A DNA stretch of 62,846 nucleotides. Source: Novosphingobium sp. (GTDB lineage: Bacteria; Pseudomonadota; Alphaproteobacteria; Sphingomonadales; Sphingomonadaceae). The notes below the pieces were generated by a model that was not told the DNA's origin, made no database searches, and worked only from the letters and a program-made list of their open reading frames with translations. Positions 33,440-42,196 of the stretch are shown piece after piece. The translations under genes and the position numbers were made by a program. The number at the start of each line of letters is the position of its first letter. The stretch's first letter is position 1. Location: positions 1-62,846 of the forward strand of contig NZ_JAIEPN010000018.1 of the NCBI RefSeq assembly GCF_019748365.1, read 5' to 3'.

Positions 33440-35419
33440 TTATGCGCCGGGGTGGTAGAAATCGTAGACGGCCTGCGCGACGGTGGCGCTGACGCCGGGC
33501 GCGCGCTGCAGGTCTTCAAGGCTGGCGGCGCGGACTTTGCTGGCGGTGCCGAAGTGGAGCAGCAGCGCACGCTTGCGCGCCGGGCCGATGCCGGGGACTT
33601 CATCGAGCGGGCTCGCGGTGATCGCGCGGCTGCGCTTGGCGCGGTGCGCGCCGATGGCGAAGCGGTGGACTTCATCGCGCAGGCGCTGGAGGTGGAACAG
33701 CACGGGCGAGTTCACGGGCAGCATCTTCTCGCGCCCGTCCATAAAGTGGAACACCTCGCGCCCTTCGCGCCCGTGGTGCGGGCCCTTGGCGATGCCGATC
33801 AGGGTGACATCCTCGATGCCCATGGCTTCCAAGGTCTCGCGGGCGGCCGACAATTGCCCCTTGCCGCCGTCGATCAGCACGAGATCGGGCCACATCCCCG
33901 CCTCACGGTCAGGGTCGTCGTCCTGCGCTTTGGCGAAGCGGCGCTGGAACACTTCGCGCATCATGCCGAAATCGTCGTTGGTCTGCGCGGTCTTGATGTT
34001 CCACTTGCGGTACTGGCCGGTGAGGAAGCCTTCGGGCCCCGCGACGATCATCGCGCCCAAGGCATGGGCGCCCTGCACGTGGCTGTTGTCGTAGACCTCC
34101 ACCCGCTGCGGGGCTTCGTCGAGTTCGAGGAATTCGGCCATTTCGCGCCAGGTGCGCGCCTTGGTGCCGCTTTCGGCCATGCGGCGATCGAGCGCTTCGA
34201 CCGCGTTGCGCTGGGCCTGCTCCATCAGGCGGCGGCGGTCACCGCGCTGGGGGACCGAAATCTCGACCTTGCCGCCTGCCGCGCCGTGCAGCGCTTCGGC
34301 GAGGAGATCGGCTTCGGGCAGCTCGCGGTCGACGAGGATCAGGCGCGGCGGGGGGACTTCCTCGTAGAACTGGGCGAGGAAGCTGGTCATCACTTCGTGC
34401 TCTTCCAGCCCCTCGGTATGGCCGGGGAAGAAGGCGCGGTGGCCCCAGTTCTGCCCGCCGCGGATGAAGAAGGCCTGGATACTGATCTGGCCGCCCTTGT
34501 TCGCCATGGCAAAGACGTCCGCATCGCCGACGCCTTCGGCGTTCACCGCCTGGCTGCCCTGGATGAAAGTGGCGGCGCGGAGCCGGTCGCGCAGCATGGC
34601 CGCGCGTTCGAAGTCCAAGGCTTCAGCGGCCTCGGTCATCTGCGCTTCGATTTCCTTCTGCACCGCGCCCGATTTGCCGCCGAGGAAGTCCTTCGCCTGC
34701 CGCACGAGTTCGGCGTAATCGTCCTCGCTGATGCGGTCGACGCATGGGGCCGAGCAGCGCTTGATCTGGTAGAGCAGGCAGGGCCGATCGCGCCGCGACA
34801 TGTAGCCGTCGTTGCAACTCCTCAGCAGGAACAGCTTCTGCAGCGCGTTGATCGTCGTGTTGACCGAGCCCGCGCTGGCGAAGGGGCCGTAGTAGTTGCC
34901 CTTGGCGCGGCGCGCGCCGCGATGCTTCTGGATGCGCGGAAAGGCGTGATCGGCGCGCAGGAGGATGAAAGGGAACGATTTGTCGTCGCGCAGCAGCACG
35001 TTGTAGGGCGGGCGATAGCGCTTGATCAGCTGCGCTTCGAGCAGCAGCGCCTCGGCTTCCGAATTGGTCGTCACGATGGTCATCGAGCGCGTCTGGCTGA
35101 CCATGCGCTTGAGGCGCTGGGGTAGGCGATCGACCTGGGTGTAATTTGCCACGCGGTTCCTGAGCGCGCGCGCCTTGCCGACATAGAGCACATCGCCGCG
35201 CGCATCGTGCATGCGGTAGACGCCGGGCTTGGGCTTCAGCGTGGCGACGACTTCGCGGATGGCGGCGACGCCGCGTTCGATATCGGGCTGGTCCGAGCCG
35301 CGGACGGTGTAGGTTGCCTTGTCCTCGTTGAAGCGCTCCGAGGCCTGCGGCAGCAGGGGTTCCGGCACTTGCGGGCCGGAGAGGTGATCGGGCGTGGAAG
35401 GAGGAGTGCTGCGCGCCAT
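33440..35419 (-). CDS. uvrC: Excinuclease ABC subunit C
   Basis: Makes both incisions in nucleotide-excision repair. In order over 659 residues: the GIY-YIG nuclease (PGVYRMHDARGDVLYVGKA, residues ~64-140), a Cys-rich clamp (RPCLLYQIKRCSAPC), the UVR motif (EALDFERAAMLRDRL), the RNase-H-like nuclease with EVYDNSHVQGAH and LVLIDGGKGQL, and a C-terminal helix-hairpin-helix pair (EVPGIGPARKRALL). All catalytic elements are present. The start at 35419 gives a 60-residue N-terminal extension; a later start is possible. Confidence 0.96.
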   Translation of the reverse strand: MARSTPPSTPDHLSGPQVPEPLLPQASERFNEDKATYTVRGSDQPDIERGVAAIREVVATLKPKPGVYRMHDARGDVLYVGKARALRNRVANYTQVDRLPQRLKRMVSQTRSMTIVTTNSEAEALLLEAQLIKRYRPPYNVLLRDDKSFPFILLRADHAFPRIQKHRGARRAKGNYYGPFASAGSVNTTINALQKLFLLRSCNDGYMSRRDRPCLLYQIKRCSAPCVDRISEDDYAELVRQAKDFLGGKSGAVQKEIEAQMTEAAEALDFERAAMLRDRLRAATFIQGSQAVNAEGVGDADVFAMANKGGQISIQAFFIRGGQNWGHRAFFPGHTEGLEEHEVMTSFLAQFYEEVPPPRLILVDRELPEADLLAEALHGAAGGKVEISVPQRGDRRRLMEQAQRNAVEALDRRMAESGTKARTWREMAEFLELDEAPQRVEVYDNSHVQGAHALGAMIVAGPEGFLTGQYRKWNIKTAQTNDDFGMMREVFQRRFAKAQDDDPDREAGMWPDLVLIDGGKGQLSAARETLEAMGIEDVTLIGIAKGPHHGREGREVFHFMDGREKMLPVNSPVLFHLQRLRDEVHRFAIGAHRAKRSRAITASPLDEVPGIGPARKRALLLHFGTASKVRAASLEDLQRAPGVSATVAQAVYDFYHPGA

Positions 35420-35561
35420 GGCTCGGCCTCAGATAGTCTCTCCGGCCGGGCTTGGGGAGGGGCGGTGGGCAGATATCCCCGCGCGGAAATGCGCCTCTAG
35501 GGGAATCCTGCTAGGACCATCTCAATGGTCGCCTAAACTGTTCGGGCGCAAGTTCGCGCGC

Positions 35562-35975
35562 ATGACGAGCGCAGGTTCCTCCCAGCCGATTGTCCCCAAG
35601 TTCCGCATCACCGGACGCCGCGCTGCCCCCCGGGTGCGGCTCTGCATTCCGGCGAGGGTGCTGTTGCTCCATGGACAGGAGAATTGCCTGCTCGATGACC
35701 TGTCGCAATCAGGCGCGCGGGTGACGATTGCGGCCAAGCTGCCCATGCCCGGCGCCGGCGTGGTGCTGACCGCGCAGGGACTGGATGTGTTCGGCAATGT
35801 GGTCTGGTCGCAAGGCGTGCGCTTCGGCATCCTGTTCGAGGAACCGCTGCCGCTGCACGACGTAGTCAACTTGCGCCACTTCGCCGATGCCCATGCCGAT
35901 CACGAACGCGCCTTGCTGCGCCGGAACGCGCGCAATTTTGTGCAGGGGCAGCCGCGGCTCAGGCGCTTCAGCTGA
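35562..35975 (+). CDS. PilZ-domain protein
   Basis: A 137-residue single-domain protein. The c-di-GMP binding signature is present: GRRAAPRVRL (RxxxR) and LLDDLSQSGARV (D/NxSxxG) 25 residues later. It is a likely receptor for the second messenger made by proteins such as the GGDEF cyclase at 4.7 kb. The effector function is unknown. Divergent from uvrC and convergent with the TonB-receptor gene. Confidence 0.85.
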   Translation: MTSAGSSQPIVPKFRITGRRAAPRVRLCIPARVLLLHGQENCLLDDLSQSGARVTIAAKLPMPGAGVVLTAQGLDVFGNVVWSQGVRFGILFEEPLPLHDVVNLRHFADAHADHERALLRRNARNFVQGQPRLRRFS

Positions 35976-35984
35976 ACCCGGCGG

Positions 35985-38525
35985 TCAGAACTGCTTGCGC
36001 AGCTCGATGCTGAACACACGGCCTTCGGGATTGAGGTAGCCGCGCTGGTAGCGCAGCGGGGTGGCGCCGGTCTGGTCGGTGACGTTCTGGATGGCATCGA
36101 ACAGGTTGTTGACGCCCAGTGCCACGCGCGTGCCCTTGAAGAACGGAGCGCGGCTGACGAGCTTGGGCATGCGGCCGAGATCGACGAAACCGCGCAAGTT
36201 GAAGGTGGCAAGATCGCCGAAGTCCAGGCGCGAGGCGCCGGGCACGCCGGAGCCATCGACACGCGTGCCGCTGGCGTAAGTGCCGGAAATCCGCAGGCCG
36301 AAGCCGCGATAGAAGCCGCCGCCTTCCAGCGTGGCGCTGCGCCGCGCAATGCCTGCGCCTGACAGGGCATCGCCGTTCAGCAGATCGAGCACGCGCCCGC
36401 CGGGGACGATCCGCGCGGTCTCGTCGAGTTCCTGCGTATAGGCGAGGCTGAGGTTCCAGTGGCCGCGCCCATCGCCGCCGCGACCGCCTCCGCCACCGCC
36501 GCCTCCACCACCGGCAGGACGCGGGCCGCCGGTGCCGCCGCCGCCCGGTCTGCGCAGGCCGGCAAAGGCGCCGCGCCGCGCATTGGGATCGGGCTTGCCG
36601 AAGGGGCCGCCGAAATTGAGGCTGGCGCGCAGGCGCGATCCGGTCGTTTCGGCAAAGGTCACCGCGCGCTGGTCCACGCTGACGATGCGCCCTGTGGCAT
36701 CGCGGGTGACGCGGCCGGGGAAGGCGGCCTCGACATCCGGGGTGAGCAGCGGAAAGGCGTTGGTCGTATCCAGCGAGCGATTGCGGAAATATTCGAGCAG
36801 GAGCGCGGATTCCTTGCCAATGGGGAGGTCCCAGTTGGCCGAAAGCTTGATGTCGCGCTGGCGTTCCTTTTTCAGCGCGGAATTGCCGCCGGTGATGACC
36901 GTGGCGAGCACGCTTTCCCCGCGCGTGAAATCATAGAGCGCGACCCCGGTGGTGACGGTGACCGGCGCGCCAAGATCGGCAAGGCCGGGGGCTTTCTCGC
37001 TGGTGATGTAGTTGGCGGCGAACGTGAGCTTGGGCGTGACGCCCCAGGTGAGCCCGGCGCCCCACGCCGTGAGGCCGCCGAAATCGGACACGTTGTGCAC
37101 TTCGGCATTTACGTTGAGCGAGATATCGCCGAGCTTTCTGCCGAAATTCTCGCGGCGGCTGGTGATCGGCAGATCGAGGCTGAAGCCGGCCTGCGCATCG
37201 CCGCGCTTGAGGTTGGCCGGGGTGCCAAGCTGGCGCGAATCCGAGGAACGCAGACCGTTGTAGGCAAACCCCGCCTTGAGCGTGAGCGCGGTCCGCCCGC
37301 CGGGCAGGCGCAGCGGCGAGCCTGAGACGGTGGCGAGCGTGGTCGCGGTATTGGACTTGGCTCTCGCGATTCCCTGCGGCGTGGGGAGGATCGCGTCCAC
37401 CGGCAGCGGGCCGAAGGGCGAGAGCGCGCCCTGGTCTACCAGCGTCTGCAGCCCCGAAAGATCGGCACGGGCATCGATGGTGGTGGTGGTGTTCACCTGG
37501 CTGGCGTCGTTCGTCCACGCCAGCTGCCAGGCGCCGACCGGCAGATTGAGTGAGGCGCCCGCCGAGTAGGTGTCGGCCACGGTGCGGCTGGCGAGCGGGG
37601 CGGGGAGCAGGGTGGTGCGCTGGACGAGGCTGCCATCGGCCGCGCTGAGCACGACCGTGTTGAGCCCGTTGAGGCTGCGATTGTCGTTGCGCTGGACGAG
37701 GCCGTTGAGCGTGAGCGAGGCCCCGGTGCCGAGCGATTTCGCCCAGGTGCCGTTGAGAATGGCGCTGCGGGAATCGGCCAGTAGCGTGCGGTAATCGCCT
37801 TGCTTCGGGTCGATCAGGCCGGTCTGCGCGCCGCTGGTGGTGGGCTGGACGATGCCGCGCTCGGCCTCGGTCAGCGGGGAACGGCGCTCGAGCGTGCCGG
37901 TGAGGTTGAGGCGGCTTGCCTTCTCGATGCGGGTGAGGGTGGCCTCCTCGCTGAGATCGCTGAAGCCGCCCGCGCCGGGGAGCTTCACTTCGGTCTCGCT
38001 GCCGAAGCTGCGGAACTTGTCCTTGAGGATGAAGTTGACCACGCGCTGATCTGGCCGGAAGCCGTATTTCAGCGCGACTTCCTCGAGCAGGACTTCGACG
38101 CGGCGGATCGCCTCGGGCGGGATCGAGCGGATTTCGCGGAAGCTGGCGATGCGCAGGCCATTGAGCAGCACCGAGGGCGAGCCATCGCCGCGCCCGCGTC
38201 CGCTGCCCGTCTGCGGCGCCAGTGCAGCGAGCAGCGACTGGAGCGAGCCCGCGCCATAGGCGGCGATATCGTCCTCACTCAGCGAGATGATCGGCGGCAC
38301 GGCGGTTTCCACCTCGCCGCGTATGCGGGTGGCAACGACGACGATATCGCCGTCCGGATCGGTCACATCCGTGGCGGGCTCTGCTGTCGGCTCGGCGGGC
38401 TCTTGCTGTGCGGGTGCGGCAGGTGCTGAAGCCGGCGCGACTGCCGCTGCGGCCGGAAGCGGTGTCAGCACGAGCAGCGCCATGGCTGCGGCGCGATCTG
38501 GCAGTACCATCGCTCTGGTTCCCAT
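35985..38525 (-). CDS. TonB-dependent receptor-like outer-membrane protein
   Basis: An 846-residue protein: signal peptide (LLVLTPLPAAAAVA), a plug-like region (DIVVVATRIRGEVETAVPP, VLLNGLRIASFREIRSIPPEAI, GFRPDQRVVNFILKD) and a beta-barrel ending in the aromatic signature LRKQF. The plug lacks the usual YGSGA motif, having KYGFRPDQRV instead. A Gly-rich stretch near residues 655-690 (GGGGTGGPRPAGGGG and more) probably forms a surface loop. The transported ligand is unknown. Start at 38525 or at the ATG at 38510. Confidence 0.8.
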   Translation of the reverse strand: MGTRAMVLPDRAAAMALLVLTPLPAAAAVAPASAPAAPAQQEPAEPTAEPATDVTDPDGDIVVVATRIRGEVETAVPPIISLSEDDIAAYGAGSLQSLLAALAPQTGSGRGRGDGSPSVLLNGLRIASFREIRSIPPEAIRRVEVLLEEVALKYGFRPDQRVVNFILKDKFRSFGSETEVKLPGAGGFSDLSEEATLTRIEKASRLNLTGTLERRSPLTEAERGIVQPTTSGAQTGLIDPKQGDYRTLLADSRSAILNGTWAKSLGTGASLTLNGLVQRNDNRSLNGLNTVVLSAADGSLVQRTTLLPAPLASRTVADTYSAGASLNLPVGAWQLAWTNDASQVNTTTTIDARADLSGLQTLVDQGALSPFGPLPVDAILPTPQGIARAKSNTATTLATVSGSPLRLPGGRTALTLKAGFAYNGLRSSDSRQLGTPANLKRGDAQAGFSLDLPITSRRENFGRKLGDISLNVNAEVHNVSDFGGLTAWGAGLTWGVTPKLTFAANYITSEKAPGLADLGAPVTVTTGVALYDFTRGESVLATVITGGNSALKKERQRDIKLSANWDLPIGKESALLLEYFRNRSLDTTNAFPLLTPDVEAAFPGRVTRDATGRIVSVDQRAVTFAETTGSRLRASLNFGGPFGKPDPNARRGAFAGLRRPGGGGTGGPRPAGGGGGGGGGGRGGDGRGHWNLSLAYTQELDETARIVPGGRVLDLLNGDALSGAGIARRSATLEGGGFYRGFGLRISGTYASGTRVDGSGVPGASRLDFGDLATFNLRGFVDLGRMPKLVSRAPFFKGTRVALGVNNLFDAIQNVTDQTGATPLRYQRGYLNPEGRVFSIELRKQF

Positions 38526-38531
38526 TGGCGG

Positions 38532-38551
38532 ACCGGGCAGTGCTGCCCGGT
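38532..38551. promoter_or_regulatory. Perfect hairpin just upstream of the TonB-receptor start
   Basis: ACCGGGCAGTGCTGCCCGGT: 8-bp arms and a 4-nt loop, 6 nt before the start codon on the minus strand. It could mask the ribosome site or be an operator. No other sign was found. Confidence 0.35.
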
Positions 38552-38753
38552 GCGAGGTCGCTGCCGCCTGTGCCGCTCCTAGGTCGGCGTGCCGCTTCCC
38601 GACAATGACCCTTTCGTATCATTTTGTCGCAGCGCAGCAAACGGCTTCCCGCTTTCCTTTTGCGCCGCAAGCCGCTATGCGCCGCGCCCATGGGCGCTTT
38701 TGCGCCCGCAATGCGTGCAAACCTCACCCACGAAAAGGCAATCGACCCCGCCT

Positions 38754-38999
38754 ATGGCGAAAGAAGAACTCCTCGAGATGCGCGGCCAGGTGGTCGAACT
38801 CCTGCCCAACGCGATGTTCCGCGTGAAGCTGGAGAACGAACACGAAATCCTTGGCCACACCGCCGGCAAGATGCGCAAGAACCGCATCCGCGTGCTGGTG
38901 GGCGACGAGGTTCTGGTCGAACTGACGCCCTATGACCTGACCAAGGGCCGCATCACTTACCGCTTCATGCCCGGTCGTTCTGGGCCCGGCCAGTTCTGA
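38754..38999 (+). CDS. infA: Translation initiation factor IF-1
   Basis: Essential S1-fold factor that occupies the ribosomal A site during initiation. [40 protein letters not shown] and [16 protein letters not shown] are textbook IF-1. The 81-residue length exceeds the usual 72 by a short tail (PGRSGPGQF), common in alphaproteobacteria. First gene of the infA-maf-RNase-yacG block. Confidence 0.97.
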   Translation: MAKEELLEMRGQVVELLPNAMFRVKLENEHEILGHTAGKMRKNRIRVLVGDEVLVELTPYDLTKGRITYRFMPGRSGPGQF

Positions 39000-39028
39000 A
39001 GGCACCCGGCAGTGATGGCAGCGGTGTG

Positions 39029-39628
39029 ATGGCCGTGCCGTCCGCACCCGGAACCGGTGAACTCGTCCTTGCTTCGGCCAGTCCGCGCCGCCGCGAATTG
39101 CTGGCCCGGCTCGGACTGACCGCACCCCGCATTCTCGCCACCGATATCGACGAAACCCCGCTGCCCGGCGAACTGCCGCGCGCCCATGCGGTGCGCCTCG
39201 CCGCCGGAAAGGCGCGCGCGGCAGCGGAGCTGGCGCCTGAGGCGGTGATCCTTGCCGGAGATACCGTGGTCGGCGTGGGCCGGCGCATCCTGCCCAAGGC
39301 CGAGGACGAGGCGACGGCGCGGCGCTGCCTCGCGCTGCTTTCAGGGCGGCGCCACCGGGTGTTTTCCGCAATCGCCGTGCTCAGCCCCGATGGCAGGCTG
39401 CGCGAGGCGCTGAGCGAGACGGTGGTGCGCTTCAAGCGGCTCGAGCCTGCCGAGATCGAGGCCTATATCGCCGGGGGCGAGTGGCACGGCAAGGCAGGCG
39501 GCTATGCCATCCAGGGCAGCGCGGAAGGCTTCTGCGCGTGGATCGCCGGGAGCCATTCGGGTGTCGTCGGCCTCCCGCTCTATGAAACGCGCCGCCTGCT
39601 GCGCGCGGCGGGGCTGGCGATTGCCTGA
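39029..39628 (+). CDS. maf: Maf-family nucleotide pyrophosphatase
   Basis: House-cleaning enzyme that hydrolyses non-canonical or surplus nucleoside triphosphates. ELVLASASPRRRELLARLGL, the catalytic-Asp block VILAGDTVVGVGRRILPKA and KAGGYAIQGSA are all present. The ATG at 39029 is preceded by an in-frame GTG. Its end overlaps the TTG start of the RNase gene. Confidence 0.94.
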   Translation: MAVPSAPGTGELVLASASPRRRELLARLGLTAPRILATDIDETPLPGELPRAHAVRLAAGKARAAAELAPEAVILAGDTVVGVGRRILPKAEDEATARRCLALLSGRRHRVFSAIAVLSPDGRLREALSETVVRFKRLEPAEIEAYIAGGEWHGKAGGYAIQGSAEGFCAWIAGSHSGVVGLPLYETRRLLRAAGLAIA

Positions 39629-40631
39629 ATCGCTGCCCGTGTGGCTGATCGAGCAGGGCATTGGCGAGGAGCGCGCGGTGCTGGTCGAGCAGGGGGATAT
39701 CATTGCCGCACGCCTCGTCTGGGATGAACCGTGGCGCCCGGGCGCGGTGGCGGAGGCGCGCCTCGTCAGCCGCATTCCCGGCACTCGCCGCGCCGTGGTG
39801 CGCCTCCCCGATGGCGGCGAGGCGCTGGGTGAAGGCTTCGATTCCGCGCTGACCGAGGGCCAGCCGATCATGGTGCGCGTGACGCGCTCTGCGATTGCCG
39901 AGAAAGGCCGGGCCAAGTTGCCCCAAGTCCGTCCTGCCGCAGCCGGAGAGGCGGCGCGGCCTGCACCGTCGCTGCTGGAGGAGCTCTCGGCCGGCCCGTA
40001 TCCGGTACGCAGCGTGCCGGTGCATGGACGCGAATTGGCCGAGGCGGGCTGGGATGATCTTGTTGCCGAGGCGCTGACCGGCGAAGTGGCGTTTGCCGGG
40101 GGGAGCCTCGTTGTCAGCCCCACACCCGCGATGACCCTGATCGATATCGATGGACCGCCGCCGCTCCCAGCGTTGGCACTCGCTGCCGTACCGGCGATTG
40201 CTGCGGCGCTGCGGCGGTTTGATATCGGCGGATCGGTGGGGATCGATTTTCCCTCGCTCGCCGAAAAGGCGCAGCGCCGCGCGGTGGACGAAGCACTGGC
40301 GGACGCGCTGGCCGCCGCTGGCTGGCAGGGCGAGCGCACGGGGATGAACGGCTTCGGCTTCGTCCAGCTTGTGTCGCGGCTGGAGCGGCCCTCGCTGATC
40401 GCCCGTTTCGCTCGCGCGCCTGCCGCCGCTGCCGCACGCCGCCTGCTGCGCATGGCCGAGCGGGTGGCGGAGCCGGGCACGCTGCTCCTTACCGCGCATC
40501 CCGCCGTGCGCCGCGCGATGCGCAGCCAATGGGAGGCGGATCTGGCGCGGCGCACCGGCCGCAGCATCCAGTGGCACGAGGATGCAGGGCTTGCGCTTGG
40601 CGCGACCTTCGCGCAGGCGATAGCGGCATGA
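39621..40631 (+). CDS. Ribonuclease E/G family protein (short form)
   Basis: A 336-residue RNase E/G relative, shorter than RNase G (about 490) and RNase E. It keeps the ALVEQGDI-like opening (ERAVLVEQGDIIAARL), an S1-like region, LIDIDGPPPLP (the DID-type catalytic Asp block) and DIGGSVGIDFP. The Zn-link Cys pair of RNase E is absent. The start is probably the TTG at 39621, overlapping maf by 8 nt; a GTG at 39639 is the alternative. Conserved between maf and yacG in sphingomonads; probably an RNA-processing enzyme. Confidence 0.82.
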   Translation: MPESLPVWLIEQGIGEERAVLVEQGDIIAARLVWDEPWRPGAVAEARLVSRIPGTRRAVVRLPDGGEALGEGFDSALTEGQPIMVRVTRSAIAEKGRAKLPQVRPAAAGEAARPAPSLLEELSAGPYPVRSVPVHGRELAEAGWDDLVAEALTGEVAFAGGSLVVSPTPAMTLIDIDGPPPLPALALAAVPAIAAALRRFDIGGSVGIDFPSLAEKAQRRAVDEALADALAAAGWQGERTGMNGFGFVQLVSRLERPSLIARFARAPAAAAARRLLRMAERVAEPGTLLLTAHPAVRRAMRSQWEADLARRTGRSIQWHEDAGLALGATFAQAIAA

Positions 40632-40801
40632 GCCAGCCTCCCGCCACCATCCGCCGCTGCCCGATCTGCCGCAAGCCGCGCGTGGCCGAATACGCGCCGT
40701 TCTGCTCTTCCCGCTGCCGCGATCGCGATCTCGTCAACTGGCTGGAGGAGGGCTATACGCTCCCCGGCCCGGCGCATGATCCCGAAGGCGATCCGGACTA
40801 G
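40628..40801 (+). CDS. yacG: DNA gyrase inhibitor YacG (zinc protein)
   Basis: A 57-residue zinc-binding protein. The four Cys ligands are CPICRKP and FCSSRCRDRDLVNWLEE, the exact YacG pattern. It binds GyrB and inhibits gyrase in E. coli. The ATG overlaps the RNase stop (ATGA). Confidence 0.93.
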   Translation: MSQPPATIRRCPICRKPRVAEYAPFCSSRCRDRDLVNWLEEGYTLPGPAHDPEGDPD

Positions 40802-40898
40802 AAATCGCGCATCAAAGGACTGGACAAGGGCCCGAGCCTTCGCCATAGGCGCGCTTCCAACGCGCGGACGAGCCTTGCCGGCCCTCCGCGACGGCGAT

Positions 40899-40974
40899 GC
40901 CCGGGTAGCTCAGTTGGTAGAGCACGTGACTGAAAATCACGGTGTCGGCGGTTCGACTCCGTCCCCGGGCACCA
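40899..40974 (+). tRNA. tRNA-Phe (GAA)
   Basis: The 76-nt sequence folds as a cloverleaf: acceptor GCCCGGG / CCCGGGC, D arm with AGCTCAGTTGGTAGAGC, anticodon stem CGTGA/TCACG with loop CTGAAAA (anticodon GAA, 40932-40934), T arm GGCGGTTCGACTCCGTC-like, and the encoded CCA end. Confidence 0.97.
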
Positions 40975-41015
40975 TTGGCCCCTTCCCAAGCTTCCACATG
41001 GCTCCGCAATCATAA

Positions 41016-41240
41016 GCTTCGGCCTCACCGGGGACCCTGCTGCCGCTGCTCAATGGCATCCGCGCGCTGTTATGCCCGAGCCCCTTGCACTACCGGATCG
41101 TGTCCGCGCTGGTTTGCGATGCCAATGCCGCGATCCTGTTCGGCACCGACACGTTCCGCGCCGGCAATGCCTGCATGGCGCACCGCAAGGCGATGATGCG
41201 CGTCTCGACGATGGCTGCGGCAACCCCGGCGACGCGGTGA
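41016..41240 (+). pseudogene. Fragment of an acyl-ACP synthetase / acyltransferase (Aas-type) gene
   Basis: An open frame without a start codon reads LLPLLNGIRALLCPSPLHYR and continues IVSALVCDANAAILFGTDTF. This is the AMP-binding segment of bifunctional Aas (compare YPSPLHYRIVPELVYD and LFGTSTF). After about 55 residues the similarity stops and the frame ends at 41238-41240. Only a small middle piece of a ~700-residue enzyme survives, 40 nt from tRNA-Phe, so it is a remnant. The rest of 41241-41371 shows nothing else apart from the inverted repeat noted separately. Confidence 0.68.
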
Positions 41241-41283
41241 TCCACACGTAAGCGGCACCGCCGCCGCTGCGGAAATCCGTTTC

Positions 41284-41307
41284 CGGCGCAATTTTTTTTG
41301 CGCGCCG
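41284..41307. terminator. Inverted repeat around a T-run
   Basis: CGGCGCAA, a T-rich centre and TTGCGC(G)CCG. It could end the tRNA/remnant transcript or shape the promoter of the five-gene operon that starts 65 nt downstream. Confidence 0.35.
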
Positions 41308-41371
41308 TGAGCCGGTTTGCCGAGAGACGTCGCCTTTACCTTCTGACTCAATCATTCTGAGGAAGAAGCTG

Positions 41372-42196
41372 ATGCGGCAAGCGGTCGGGTTCGTGGGAGC
41401 GATGGTGCTTGTGGCGACGGCAGCGAGTGCTGCGCCGCCCTCCCGGCAACTGCTGACCGTTCCGCCCGGCGGGTCGGCAACGGTTGCCGGTCTGAAGCTC
41501 GATGCTGCCGAGGCCAGCGTCGCCATCGTCAATCTCTCCAGCGAATTCGCAACGGTGGCGGTGATTTCCGGGCGGATTTCCGCGGACCGGCATGATGCCC
41601 GCGCCGGGGAGGCGCTGCTGGCCCCGCTCGATGGCGGCAAGATTCGGCGGTTCGGCTTCGATGCGCAGCGGCTCGCGGCAACTTTGCCTGCGGAATGGGC
41701 GCTGCAGACCGCCGCGCCGCTGCAGGCGATCGCGAAGCGGCAGCAGCGCCAGCGCTTCTGGGGGCGGATCGAGCCGGTGGACATCAATGCCGGCGCGCCC
41801 GTTGCGCCGGAGCTGGAAGGAGTCCGGCAAAGCTATCTCGCCAATCCGACCGTTGCCGAATTGCGACGAACGGCAGCAGGCGATCCGGTCAGGCTCGCCG
41901 GCCTGACCGCGTCGCGGTTTGCGGTGGCGCTGGTTGCCGGTGATGCGGCGGCGGTGGCTGATCTGATCGACCCCAAGCCTTTTACCGATACTGGCACGGA
42001 CACCGCCGCCTGGCAGGCCGCGCGCGCGGCCTTTGCGCGCAAGCTGGCCGCCGATCCGGTGCTGCAAGGCGCCATGGCTTCGGCGCCGACCCCCGTCGCT
42101 GGCGATCAGACCGCGTTCGACGCTGGCGGCTTTCGCATTCGCGTAATCCCGCGGGATCGGGCGATGTTCGTGTCAGCCGTGGAGGCGCTGCGATGA
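41372..42196 (+). CDS. Exported protein of unknown function, first gene of kinase operon
   Basis: A 274-residue protein with a signal peptide (FVGAMVLVATAASAAPP). The N-terminal part is beta-rich (LLTVPPGGSATVAGLKLD, ATVAVISGRISADRHDARAGEALLAPLDGG) and faintly recalls FecR-type beta repeats; the rest is helical (VDINAGAPVAPELEGVRQSYL). The ATG follows GAGGAA by 8 nt. Its stop overlaps the next start (ATGA). No family recognised. Confidence 0.7.
   Translation: MRQAVGFVGAMVLVATAASAAPPSRQLLTVPPGGSATVAGLKLDAAEASVAIVNLSSEFATVAVISGRISADRHDARAGEALLAPLDGGKIRRFGFDAQRLAATLPAEWALQTAAPLQAIAKRQQRQRFWGRIEPVDINAGAPVAPELEGVRQSYLANPTVAELRRTAAGDPVRLAGLTASRFAVALVAGDAAAVADLIDPKPFTDTGTDTAAWQAARAAFARKLAADPVLQGAMASAPTPVAGDQTAFDAGGFRIRVIPRDRAMFVSAVEALR

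Noticed and set aside
40942..41196. An 84-codon frame starting inside tRNA-Phe
   Set aside because: It overlaps the tRNA and is off-frame relative to the recognisable Aas fragment.
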